From Clostridia bacterium (GTDB taxonomy: Bacteria; Bacteroidota; Bacteroidia; Bacteroidales; 4484-276), in assembly GCA_009928785.1 (NCBI GenBank), contig SABY01000020.1:1-44366 (forward strand): 44,366 nucleotides of DNA. The letters run 5' to 3'. Within the stretch, counting starts at the first letter, position 1. Each line of letters starts with the position of its first letter. The position numbers and the translations under genes were made by a program. The notes beneath the pieces are model-generated. The model made no database searches and was not told the DNA's origin. It worked only from the letters and a program-made list of their open reading frames with translations. Below are positions 1-7,435 of this stretch, piece after piece.

Positions 1-1
1 A

Positions 2-685
2 GCTACCTACCGCCACAAAAAACAATCGGGCGGCTCCGGCCAGTTTGGCGAGGTGCACATGATGATAGAACCCTACACCGAAGGCATGACTTTTACCAGT
101 GAGTTCCCGGTGCGTGGTACCGACGAGGTGAAACTCGACTGGGGTGGCAAGCTGCTGATGATCAACAGCATCGTGGGCGGCGCCATCGACGCACGCTTTT
201 TGCCGGCCATTATGAAAGGTCTGATGGAAAAAATGGAAAACGGCCCGCTCACAGGCTCTTATGCCCGCGACATCGTAGTTTATATTTATGATGGTAAGAT
301 GCACCCGGTGGATTCCAACGAGATTTCTTTTAAACTTGCTTCTCGCAATGCTTTCCGCGAAGCCTTTAAGAACGCAGGCCCCAAAATCCTTGAACCGATT
401 TATGATGTAGAAGTTACCGTTCCCGAAGAAAAGATGGGCGACGTAATGACCGACCTCCAGGGACGCCGCTCGGTGATTATGGGCATGGACAGCGAAGGCA
501 ACTATCAGAAGATAAAAGCCCGCGTGCCACTGGCCGAGATGAACCGCTACTCTACTTCACTTAGCTCCATCACTTCAGGCCGCGCTATATACTCACTCAA
601 ATTTGCCGAATACGCACAGGTGCCCGGCGACGTACAAACCCAGTTGCTCAAAGAATACGAAGAGCAACAGGCTGACGAAGATTAG
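2..685 (+). CDS. fusA: Elongation factor G family protein (EF-G2-like), 3' part only
   Basis: This is the C-terminal part of a ribosomal translocase GTPase; the frame is already open at base 2, so the start lies outside the window. It covers domain IV onward: a Gly-rich segment typical of domain IV (SGGSGQFGEV) at the very beginning, then the domain IV core and the ferredoxin-like domain V with LEPIYDVEV, GDVMTDLQGRR and ARVPLAEM. The G-domain motifs are not in view, so GTPase competence cannot be judged. The domain IV core (IVGGAIDARFLPAIMKGLME) differs from the canonical EF-G stretch with its conserved IPKEY, which suggests the second, diverged EF-G type carried by many Bacteroidota rather than the main translation factor; that subfamily call is an inference. 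It ends in a short acidic tail (QQADED) and is followed within 30 bp by a strong terminator, so it ends its transcription unit. Confidence 0.9.
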   Translation, partial: ATYRHKKQSGGSGQFGEVHMMIEPYTEGMTFTSEFPVRGTDEVKLDWGGKLLMINSIVGGAIDARFLPAIMKGLMEKMENGPLTGSYARDIVVYIYDGKMHPVDSNEISFKLASRNAFREAFKNAGPKILEPIYDVEVTVPEEKMGDVMTDLQGRRSVIMGMDSEGNYQKIKARVPLAEMNRYSTSLSSITSGRAIYSLKFAEYAQVPGDVQTQLLKEYEEQQADED

Positions 686-710
686 CATTATCATTTTATC
701 AATAAAAAAA

Positions 711-738
711 CCCGGCTCCACCAAGCCGGGTTTTTTTT
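711..738 (+). terminator. Rho-independent terminator of the EF-G gene
   Basis: A perfect 7-bp G+C-rich stem (711-717 with 724-730), a 6-nt loop and a run of eight T (731-738), beginning 26 bp after the stop codon. A-rich sequence precedes the stem, so it may also work weakly on the other strand. Confidence 0.9.
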
Positions 739-770
739 AAATCAGAACTTCGGATCTTACGGAAAGAAAA

Positions 771-925
771 ACCACAAAGACACCATGACACGGAGGAGAA
801 ATTAAAGCCATCATCAACTATCTGTTTTCACTTGGTCTTTCTGCTTTTCCTCTGTGCCTTCGTGCCTCTGTGGTGAAAGATGTCTTGTTCGTACCCTGTG
901 CCTTCTCTGCGTTCTCTGTGGTTTA
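771..925. repeat. Dispersed intergenic repeat with inverted copies
   Basis: Three related segments of alternating CCACAGAG / GCACAGAG-like words: one in plus orientation (771-797) and two in minus orientation (849-876 and 893-925). The first two could pair as a long imperfect hairpin (about 20 of 27 positions match) around a 50-bp loop. Words of this kind are widespread between genes in environmental Bacteroidota. No plausible gene lies here; the open frames across it are repeat-derived. Confidence 0.6.
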
Positions 926-937
926 TTTCATCCAAAC

Positions 938-3034
938 TTAGTATTTATCCCTCAGGGTTTCCACCCCATCCCAGTCGTGCGGCAGGCCAAAGTCGATGAT
1001 GTTGCGGCAGCGGGCGACGTACAAATCGGCAGCACGATCGTCGGGGTTGCGTTTGTAAATATTGGCAAACAGCTCCAATGCAGGATCGAACTGTTTGTTT
1101 TTATAATGCTGCAGGGCTTTCCCGAAATCAGCTTTTGATTCCATTTTCAGCTTTCTTATCACCTGACTTTCGCCATCAAGAATTTCGAAAATGTAAACAG
1201 CTTCTTTTTTACCTTTTACCTTCACCACATCCAAAAAACGATAATTGTAGCGGCTGGGGTCTTCAATTTTTATTAAGGTTTCCTGCGAGATGATGATGCC
1301 GGTGCCGTACATTTTGGTAAGTCCTTCGATACGCGAGGCCAGATTTACGGCATCCGACACCACGGTTCCATCCATGCGGCCATGCCCGCCTACCACACCA
1401 AGCATGAGCTTTCCGGTATGTATTCCGATGCCGCTGTTGATCGTATTTTTCCCTTCAAGTTTTTGTTGCAGATTGAAATCGGCAAGGGCGGCACGCATCT
1501 CGATGGCGGCATCTATGGCATTTTCGACGTTGCCCACGAAAAGCGCCATGATGGAATCGCCGATGTATTTGTCGATGAAGCCGTGGTTGCGTGCAATAAG
1601 CGGCTCCATCACACTAAGATATTCATTAAGAAAATCGAATGTGGCCTTGGGCGTCATCTCTTCCGATAGCGAGGTAAAGTCGCGGATATCAGTAAAAAGC
1701 ACCGACATCTCTTTTTGCACCTGGTCGCCAAGTTGCACTTCGGTGATGCTTTCTTTGCCAAGAAAATCCAAAAACTGACGGGGCACAAAACGGTAGTATG
1801 CCTTGTTCATTTTTTCGATATTGGCAATGTAGCTTTCGATTTCACCCGACATAAGGTTGAAGCGTTCGGCCAGCTCGCCAATCTCGTCATTGCTGCGCAC
1901 TACGGTATAGTTGATCGATTTTCCCTGCCCGGTACGTTGCATGTTGTACATAAGTTCCCTTACGGGATAAACAATTCCCAGCGTAGTCCATTTCACAAAC
2001 ATCAGTATATAAATCAGCGACACAAAGATGCCCACGCCGATACCAAAAAACATTACCAGTCCGTCGATGACATTTACAAAAAAGAAGCCCCCAAGTTCCG
2101 ACATGGGATCGGGATTATCTACGATGCGCTGAACCAACGGGCTGTAGCCTCCAAAAAGTATTTGCAACTGGTCGCTGCTTAGGGTGGTGAGGCCCAGTTG
2201 ATCGATACGTGAAAGGCTCATGATAAGATACACCATTACAATGGACAAGGGCAGCAGGGTGGTCATGGCGCTCGATACCCAGAAGCGGTTGCGGATTCTG
2301 CCGGCATTCATTTTAAAAATCCGGCGCCGAAGCTCTTCCGGCGTAAACAGGTAGTCGAGGTATTTGATATGCACCCGGTGCTTCTGCCAGAAATAAACAA
2401 ATAAAACCGTCAGCAGCGATGAAAACAGAGAGATGATCAAAAAGCGGCTAAACATAGGAGTAGGCTCGGTGGCTTGCATAGCCAAAATCAACATGTATAA
2501 CATAGACACCACCAAAGCCAGGCCCACAATTCCGGCGTTGATCCAGGGTGACAGCAGCAGATATTTTTTACAAAATGTAAACAGCCTGTCGGAAATGGGG
2601 CGGCCTTTGCGCAATCGCCGGAAATAGCGCTTGAAGGGAAAATTGAAAATAAAACCTGCCAGAATTGCAAATGTCAACGCATAGGTCATCAAGAAATCGA
2701 ATGAGCGCGAAATCATTTCATTTTGCGTGTCGATGACAATTCGTTCTTCCAGCCCGGAAGCATTAATGGAATCGGCCGCTATGGCAGGCTGTGCCGATAG
2801 TGCCGGGAGCTTAATAGCTGTATCGGGAAGAGCCGGAGGTTCAACAACACTAATTTGAACAATACCATCGGTCAAATTAAGACTACCACTTTTCTCGATG
2901 ATCTTGGGGAGATTCTGCAACAGCAGCAACCCTGCAAAAGGCATAACCAGCAACAGGTACATCAGCACGGAAACACTATAGATGCGGAAACCAAAATAAA
3001 CCGGAACTTTTGTATTGTTTGCCATAGATTTCAT
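938..3034 (-). CDS. Membrane-bound class III adenylate cyclase with HAMP domain
   Basis: Predicted to make cAMP (or another cyclic nucleotide) from NTP at the inner face of the membrane. The 698-aa protein has about six membrane segments (near residues 17-39, 111-131, 164-187, 196-215, 252-275, 322-346), a HAMP linker (about 347-400) and a class III cyclase domain (about 440-615). Visible catalytic residues are the metal-binding Asp449 and Asp493, the substrate-selecting Lys489 and Thr557 (the Lys/Thr pair known for bacterial adenylate rather than guanylate cyclases), and the transition-state pair Asn564 and Arg568. A short TPR-like helical tail (about 631-675) follows. A second Met three codons in (base 3025) is an equally possible start. 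It lies 25 bp downstream of a single-domain receiver gene and is probably co-transcribed with it, so a two-component signal may feed into it. The ligand of the membrane part is unknown. Confidence 0.88.
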   Translation of the reverse strand: MKSMANNTKVPVYFGFRIYSVSVLMYLLLVMPFAGLLLLQNLPKIIEKSGSLNLTDGIVQISVVEPPALPDTAIKLPALSAQPAIAADSINASGLEERIVIDTQNEMISRSFDFLMTYALTFAILAGFIFNFPFKRYFRRLRKGRPISDRLFTFCKKYLLLSPWINAGIVGLALVVSMLYMLILAMQATEPTPMFSRFLIISLFSSLLTVLFVYFWQKHRVHIKYLDYLFTPEELRRRIFKMNAGRIRNRFWVSSAMTTLLPLSIVMVYLIMSLSRIDQLGLTTLSSDQLQILFGGYSPLVQRIVDNPDPMSELGGFFFVNVIDGLVMFFGIGVGIFVSLIYILMFVKWTTLGIVYPVRELMYNMQRTGQGKSINYTVVRSNDEIGELAERFNLMSGEIESYIANIEKMNKAYYRFVPRQFLDFLGKESITEVQLGDQVQKEMSVLFTDIRDFTSLSEEMTPKATFDFLNEYLSVMEPLIARNHGFIDKYIGDSIMALFVGNVENAIDAAIEMRAALADFNLQQKLEGKNTINSGIGIHTGKLMLGVVGGHGRMDGTVVSDAVNLASRIEGLTKMYGTGIIISQETLIKIEDPSRYNYRFLDVVKVKGKKEAVYIFEILDGESQVIRKLKMESKADFGKALQHYKNKQFDPALELFANIYKRNPDDRAADLYVARCRNIIDFGLPHDWDGVETLRDKY

Positions 3035-3059
3035 TCGGTATTAAATGTTTTACAAAACG

Positions 3060-3482
3060 TCAGGCATTTTTGCCGCAGCCGAGCAGGCAGCTTTTTATTT
3101 TAAAAATGAGTTCGTCGCTGCGGATGGGCTTGGCAATGTATTCGTCGCAGCCAACAGAAAAAGCTTTTTGCCGCTCGCCGGACAACACAAACGCCGTTTG
3201 AGCGATAACTGTTATGCTGCTTTTCATTTTTTTGATCTCCCGTGTGGCATCATATCCGTTGATGCCAGGCAGATGAACATCCATTAGCACCAGATCGATG
3301 TTGTCGTCATTAGCGCACATACTGATGGCTTGGGTGCCGGTAGTGGCGTGAAGAATGCGCGCTTTGGTTTTTTGCAGTGCCTTTTCCAAAAATTTGTAGT
3401 TGGCCTCTATATCTTCTACTACCAGTATGCTGCGATAGCTCCAATCGACTTCGCAGGTAGCGGGATCAAATACTGTATTCAT
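3060..3482 (-). CDS. Single-domain response regulator receiver (CheY-like)
   Basis: A 140-aa stand-alone receiver domain with no DNA-binding output. The phosphoacceptor is Asp68 (LVLMDVHLPG), with the acidic pocket Glu23-Asp24, the switch Thr96 and the conserved Lys118 (AKP). It therefore probably works by protein contact or as a phosphate relay. The adenylate cyclase gene begins 25 bp downstream on the same strand, making it the obvious candidate partner. No histidine kinase is adjacent, so the phosphodonor must be encoded elsewhere. A 15-residue N-terminal extension precedes the receiver fold; the start is the only Met before it. Confidence 0.88.
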   Translation of the reverse strand: MNTVFDPATCEVDWSYRSILVVEDIEANYKFLEKALQKTKARILHATTGTQAISMCANDDNIDLVLMDVHLPGINGYDATREIKKMKSSITVIAQTAFVLSGERQKAFSVGCDEYIAKPIRSDELIFKIKSCLLGCGKNA

Positions 3483-3586
3483 AATGTGTCAGGTTTATTT
3501 AGTTGTGACTAAGCGATGCGTATGATGTGTATTAACGACTCAATTTTTTGCCACCCATTACAAGGTATCTAAAAAAAATTGTAAAA

Positions 3587-3616
3587 CAAAAATACAATTA
3601 AAACCATAGCTACAAA
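3587..3616 (-). promoter_or_regulatory. Promoter of the receiver-cyclase operon
   Basis: Read on the minus strand, TTTG (3616-3613) is followed after 18 nt by TATTTTTG (3594-3587), a full match to the Bacteroidota -33/-7 consensus TTTG...TAnnTTTG. It implies a leader of about 95 nt before the receiver gene. Confidence 0.5.
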
Positions 3617-3671
3617 ATGGAGGCTTGTCGAAGCCACGATTGTTGACTTCCGCCGTGGTATTGATAAAACC

Positions 3672-3679
3672 TATCTTTG
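3672..3679 (+). promoter_or_regulatory. -7 promoter element of the DUF1289 gene
   Basis: TATCTTTG matches TAnnTTTG exactly and lies 28 bp before the start codon. The upstream -33 element is poor (TTGACT near 3644, spacing 22). Confidence 0.45.
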
Positions 3680-3707
3680 CCGCCATTTTATTTTTTTAAA
3701 AAAATCA

Positions 3708-3902
3708 ATGACCAAAAAGATAGAAAACCCGTGCCTTTCGATATGTCGCTATGACGACGACAATGTTTGCATTGGATGTCGGCGGAGCAAACAGGAGGCT
3801 ACCACCTGGTGGCGGATGACCGAAGAAGAAAAGCAGCAGGTAATCGAAAACATAAAAACACGGCAAAAACAATCTGGCAGCAACTACGATCACTATGTGT
3901 GA
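3708..3902 (+). CDS. DUF1289 family small Cys-rich protein
   Basis: A 64-aa protein matching the DUF1289 pattern: NPCLSICRYDDDNVCIGC near the N-terminus, then a conserved Trp-Trp-Arg-Met and an acidic helix (TEEEKQQVIE). Three of the family's cysteines (C-x3-C and C-x2-C arrangement) are present, suggesting a small metal-binding or redox fold. The family's biochemical role is not established. It stands alone with its own promoter element and converges on purN, whose end lies 40 bp away. Confidence 0.85.
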   Translation: MTKKIENPCLSICRYDDDNVCIGCRRSKQEATTWWRMTEEEKQQVIENIKTRQKQSGSNYDHYV

Positions 3903-3942
3903 GAAAGACTGTGGGAAGAAAGAAATCATTCGGCTAAAGGGA

Positions 3943-4551
3943 TCAAGAATTTGAGATGTTACCATCCCATCGAAAACCAACCTCTGGTTGGCTAAGGAGC
4001 TGCTCGATGACTACCGGAAAATGTTGGTATTCCAGCGTATGAATGCGCTGTGCGAGCGTTTCGGCGGTATCATCCGGCAGCACCGGGCAGCGCGCCTGAA
4101 AAAGTATTTCGCCACAATCGTACTGTTCGTCCACTCGATGTATGGTTATGCCGCTCTCTGCTTCAGCGGCATCTATCACCGCCTGATGCACCCGGCTGCC
4201 ATACATGTTTTTTCCGCCATAGCCCGGCAGCAATGCAGGATGTATGTTGATAATCTTATTGGGGAAAGCCTTTAATAATGCTACCGGCACAAGCCATAAG
4301 AATCCCGCCAGAACCACCAGAGAAATGCCACGGCTTTGCAACAAAGCAGCAATTCCATTGGCGTCGGCCAGCTCTTCGCGCGTAAATACTTTGGTGGGAA
4401 TGTTCAGCACCTCGGCGCGCTTAAGCACGTAAGCATCGGCACTATTACTCAGTATCATATCCACGCTAATGGAAGGATGCGAGGCAAAATAGCGGGCAAT
4501 GCACTCGGCATTGGTTCCGCTACCCGAAGCAAGAATGGCAATCTTTTTCAT
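3943..4551 (-). CDS. purN: Phosphoribosylglycinamide formyltransferase (GART), PurN
   Basis: This cytoplasmic enzyme transfers a formyl group from 10-formyl-THF to GAR in step three of purine synthesis. With the start at MKKIAILASG (base 4551) it is 202 aa, a normal PurN length; an upstream in-frame Met at 4590 would add 13 residues not typical of the family. Visible are the N-terminal ASGSGTN loop, ILSN, the LAGFLWLVP strand, and the catalytic triad Asn102 and His104 (INIHPALLPG) with Asp145 (DEQYDCGEIL). The gene is divergent from acpP, an arrangement common in Bacteroidales, where purN borders acpP-fabF-rnc. The 222 bp between them carry the acpP promoter; no full promoter match was found for purN. 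Confidence 0.95.
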   Translation of the reverse strand: MKKIAILASGSGTNAECIARYFASHPSISVDMILSNSADAYVLKRAEVLNIPTKVFTREELADANGIAALLQSRGISLVVLAGFLWLVPVALLKAFPNKIINIHPALLPGYGGKNMYGSRVHQAVIDAAEAESGITIHRVDEQYDCGEILFQARCPVLPDDTAETLAQRIHTLEYQHFPVVIEQLLSQPEVGFRWDGNISNS

Positions 4552-4713
4552 CTCATCAAAAATCTTTAAACTGTGTTCAAAGAAACGCATTTTTCAGGCT
4601 TTTGCATCTATTATCTTACCTTGCTGATCTGTTAACGCTATCGATACTGAATGTTAAGAACTTGCTAATCACACACTTTAAAAATCTTAGAAAAAAACCC
4701 TGCGAAAAAATCA

Positions 4714-4745
4714 TTTGGTCAGTAAATAGAAATGTATTTCCTTTG
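4714..4745 (+). promoter_or_regulatory. Promoter of the acpP-fabF-rnc operon
   Basis: TTTG (4714-4717), a 20-nt spacer and TTCCTTTG (4738-4745), which matches seven of the eight positions in the Bacteroidota -7 element TAnnTTTG. The leader would be about 20 nt and A/T-rich, with no Shine-Dalgarno, as usual for the phylum. Confidence 0.5.
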
Positions 4746-4773
4746 CGCCCTGTTTAACTTAAATTTTTAAATT

Positions 4774-5010
4774 ATGTCAGATATTGCATCAAGAGTAAAA
4801 TCGATTATCGTTGATAAACTTGGAGTTGACGAAAACGAAGTAACACCCGAAGCCAGCTTCACCAACGATTTGGGCGCTGATTCACTCGACACTGTTGAGT
4901 TGATCATGGAATTTGAAAAAGAATTCAACATTGCCATCCCCGACGACCAGGCCGAAAAAATCGGAACCGTTGGCGACGCCATCAAATACATCGAAGACAA
5001 CACAAAATAA
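4774..5010 (+). CDS. acpP: Acyl carrier protein
   Basis: A 78-aa acidic four-helix carrier protein of type II fatty acid synthesis. The phosphopantetheine attachment site is Ser37 in [10 protein letters not shown], and the helix II and III signatures ([22 protein letters not shown]) are intact. It lies 14 bp upstream of fabF and heads the acpP-fabF-rnc operon. Confidence 0.97.
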   Translation: MSDIASRVKSIIVDKLGVDENEVTPEASFTNDLGADSLDTVELIMEFEKEFNIAIPDDQAEKIGTVGDAIKYIEDNTK

Positions 5011-5024
5011 TCTTCACTCCTATT

Positions 5025-6278
5025 ATGAACTTAAAACGAGTAGTTATAACAGGGTTGGGTGCCATTACCCCGTTAGGCAGTACTGTTGAACCTTTTTGGA
5101 ACAGTTTGCTCAACGGCGTTAGCGGTGCTGCTGATATTACCCGTTTTGATGCTTCAAAATATAAAACGCATTTTGCCTGTGAGATCAAGGGCTACGAGGC
5201 TACCAATTACTTCGACCGCAAGGAAGCCCGCAAGATTGATCCTTATGCACAATACGCCATGATAGCTGCCGATGAGGCAGTGAAAGACGCGGGCTTCAAC
5301 CTGGAGACCACCGATCTGAATCGCGTAGGTGTGATAATGGCAACAGGCATTGGTGGCTTTACCACCTTTTTGTATGATGCAGCAGAATTTGGGCGCAACG
5401 AGGACAATCCCCGTTTCAATCCTTTTTTCATTCCTAAAATTATTGGCGACATAGCTGCCGGGCACATCTCGATGAAATATGGTTTCAGAGGCCCCAACTA
5501 CGCCACTACTTCCGCCTGTGCTTCGGCAGGGCACGCCCTGATAGATGCTTATCATTATATCAAATTAGGCAAAAGCGACATCATCCTGTCGGGTGGTTCG
5601 GAAGCAGGCATCAATCCTGCCGGTATCGGTGGGTTTAATGCTATGCACGCCATTTCTACCCGCAACGACGATCCCAAAACAGCTTCGCGTCCCTTCGATT
5701 TGGATCGCGATGGTTTTGTGTTGGGCGAAGGTTCTGGTGTTATTGTTCTCGAAGAATACGAGCACGCCGTGAAGCGTGGCGCAAAAATCTACGCCGAGTT
5801 GGTAGGAGTGGGCAGTACCGCCGATGCACACCACATCACGGCTCCGCATCCCGACGGACTGGGTGCTATGATGGCCATGAAGCTGGCCGTTGAAGAGGCC
5901 GGAATGCAACTAACGGATGTGGATCACATCAATACCCACGGTACCTCTACACCGGTTGGCGACATCGCCGAACCCAAAGCTATTGTCAGCCTTTTTGGCG
6001 AACATGCCTACAACATCAACCTTAACAGCACCAAGTCGATGCACGGCCACTTGCTGGGTGCCGCTGCGGCTGTCGAAATGGTGGCTGTAGTACTCTCCAT
6101 CCAAAACGATATTATTCCGCCAACCATCAACCACTTTACCGACGATCCTGACATCGACAACCGCCTTAACTTTACTTTCCACAAGGCGCAAAAAAGAGTG
6201 GTCAATCTGGCGCTTTCCAACTCCTTTGGCTTTGGCGGACACAACACATCGCTTGCAGTGAAAAAATTTAAAGGATAA
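5025..6278 (+). CDS. fabF: Beta-ketoacyl-ACP synthase II (KAS II)
   Basis: This enzyme condenses malonyl-ACP with acyl-ACP in fatty acid elongation. The 417-aa length is standard for FabF. The thiolase-fold catalytic triad is visible: Cys165 in TTSACASAGHA, His305 in NTHGTSTP and His342 in SMHGHLLGAA, with Lys337 nearby. The C-terminal NSFGFGGHN loop is intact. It begins 14 bp after acpP, whose product carries its substrates, and is followed 7 bp later by rnc, so all three are surely one transcript. Confidence 0.97.
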   Translation: MNLKRVVITGLGAITPLGSTVEPFWNSLLNGVSGAADITRFDASKYKTHFACEIKGYEATNYFDRKEARKIDPYAQYAMIAADEAVKDAGFNLETTDLNRVGVIMATGIGGFTTFLYDAAEFGRNEDNPRFNPFFIPKIIGDIAAGHISMKYGFRGPNYATTSACASAGHALIDAYHYIKLGKSDIILSGGSEAGINPAGIGGFNAMHAISTRNDDPKTASRPFDLDRDGFVLGEGSGVIVLEEYEHAVKRGAKIYAELVGVGSTADAHHITAPHPDGLGAMMAMKLAVEEAGMQLTDVDHINTHGTSTPVGDIAEPKAIVSLFGEHAYNINLNSTKSMHGHLLGAAAAVEMVAVVLSIQNDIIPPTINHFTDDPDIDNRLNFTFHKAQKRVVNLALSNSFGFGGHNTSLAVKKFKG

Positions 6279-6285
6279 TCTTGTT

Positions 6286-7011
6286 TTGGCTTTGAAGCTG
6301 TATAACCGTCTGAAAGGTTACTTTTCCTCTGACCGACAATTTATTTTTTCCATACGAAACATTTTCGGGTTCTGTCCCGGAAATGTTTCTTTGTATAAAT
6401 TGGCTTTTTTGCATCGCAGCGTGGCCGTGCACACCAATGGACACAAGGTAAGCAACGAGCGCCTCGAGTACCTGGGCGATGCTGTGCTCAGCTCGGTAGT
6501 AGCCGATTATCTCTTCAAAAAATTTCCTTACAAAGACGAAGGTTTCCTTACGGAGATGCGCAGCAAAATCGTGAGCCGCGAACAACTCAATAAGCTATCG
6601 CGCAAGCTGGGGCTTGATGAATTTATACAATCAAATCAAGATTCCCGCAACGTATTTCGCTCGATGAATGGTGATGCTTTCGAGGCTTTTATCGGCGCCA
6701 TGTACCTGGATCGTGGCTACAATTTTACTCGTCGCATCATCGTGAGCCGCATCATCAAAGTGCATTTTGATGTGGAGGAGCTGGTAAATACTGAAGCAAA
6801 TTTTAAAAGCAAACTCCTCGAATGGTCGCAAAAGGAGCACCGGAGTCTGTCGTTTAATGTAGTAACGGAGGTAGGCTCCGGCAATTCGCGCCAGTATCTG
6901 GTGGAGGTAACTGTAAATGGTGAAGTATGCGCCACCGGCCAGGACTTCTCGATAAAAGGCGCCGAAAAAATTGCCGCCGAAAAAGCATATCACATCTTGC
7001 AGCCGGAGTAA
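6286..7011 (+). CDS. rnc: Ribonuclease III
   Basis: A double-strand-specific endonuclease that processes rRNA precursors and mRNAs. The 241-aa protein has the RNase III domain with signature ERLEYLGDAVL (Glu61 and Asp65 as metal ligands) and the second acidic pair Asp130 and Glu133 (GDAFEAFIGA), then a C-terminal double-stranded RNA-binding domain (about residues 170-240, ending in KGAEKIAAEKAY). The start must be non-ATG: TTG at 6286 or TTG at 6292, because no in-frame ATG precedes the catalytic domain. The 7-bp spacing to fabF suggests translational coupling. No terminator hairpin follows; a repeat-filled gap begins instead. Confidence 0.94.
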   Translation: MALKLYNRLKGYFSSDRQFIFSIRNIFGFCPGNVSLYKLAFLHRSVAVHTNGHKVSNERLEYLGDAVLSSVVADYLFKKFPYKDEGFLTEMRSKIVSREQLNKLSRKLGLDEFIQSNQDSRNVFRSMNGDAFEAFIGAMYLDRGYNFTRRIIVSRIIKVHFDVEELVNTEANFKSKLLEWSQKEHRSLSFNVVTEVGSGNSRQYLVEVTVNGEVCATGQDFSIKGAEKIAAEKAYHILQPE

Positions 7012-7112
7012 AGGCAGGGCGCATAGCGCGAGGTGCTGACCGCACAGGGAATTGCTGATTGCCGCCTGCCGCCGGAAACTGCCATCCAATAACCAAAGGT
7101 CTAAATAGTTAC

Positions 7113-7198
7113 AATATTTCTTTAGTAGAAACTTGTATTGGCGACAATGTGAATTACGATAAGAGAACTGCAACTCGCTGAAAAACAATTAACAGGTC
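7113..7198 (+). repeat. Dispersed ~80-bp repeat, copy A
   Basis: Homologous to 23605-23680 in the opposite orientation. The two ends match almost perfectly (a 25+-bp block beginning aatatttctttagtag, and a second block around gcaactcgctgaaaaac). The middle differs by about 10 bp in length. No coding potential or transposase is visible; it may be a non-autonomous element or a structured RNA. Confidence 0.75.
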
Positions 7199-7214
7199 AG
7201 GAGTTCTCAAACTG

Positions 7215-7392
7215 AGAGCTGCCTTCTTTGGACTGCCTTCTTTGGACTGCCTACTGTGGACTGCCTACTGGGGACTGCCGACTGAGAATTACCTACTGTG
7301 GACTGCCGACTGAGAACTGCCTTCTGTGGACTGCCGACTGAGAACTGCCTACTGTGGACTGCCTACTGTGTACTTCTCCTGAGAACTGCCGC
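7215..7392 (+). repeat. 14-bp tandem repeat array (plus orientation)
   Basis: About eleven 14-bp units of the form ggactgcc(t/g)actgt, starting at 7215 and decaying after 7368. Unit variants alternate (tactgt, gactga, ttctgt). The same unit in reverse complement forms the array at 19121-19260. The array fills the gap between the converging rnc and pgi genes and has no unique spacers. Confidence 0.9.
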
Positions 7393-7435
7393 CTTCAACT
7401 ATTTATTACCTGCTTCTTCTCAAAACCCTATCTAC

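Noticed and set aside
7215..7392. Repeat array considered as a CRISPR
   Set aside because: Units are 14 bp and directly abutting, with no unique spacers and no cas genes nearby.
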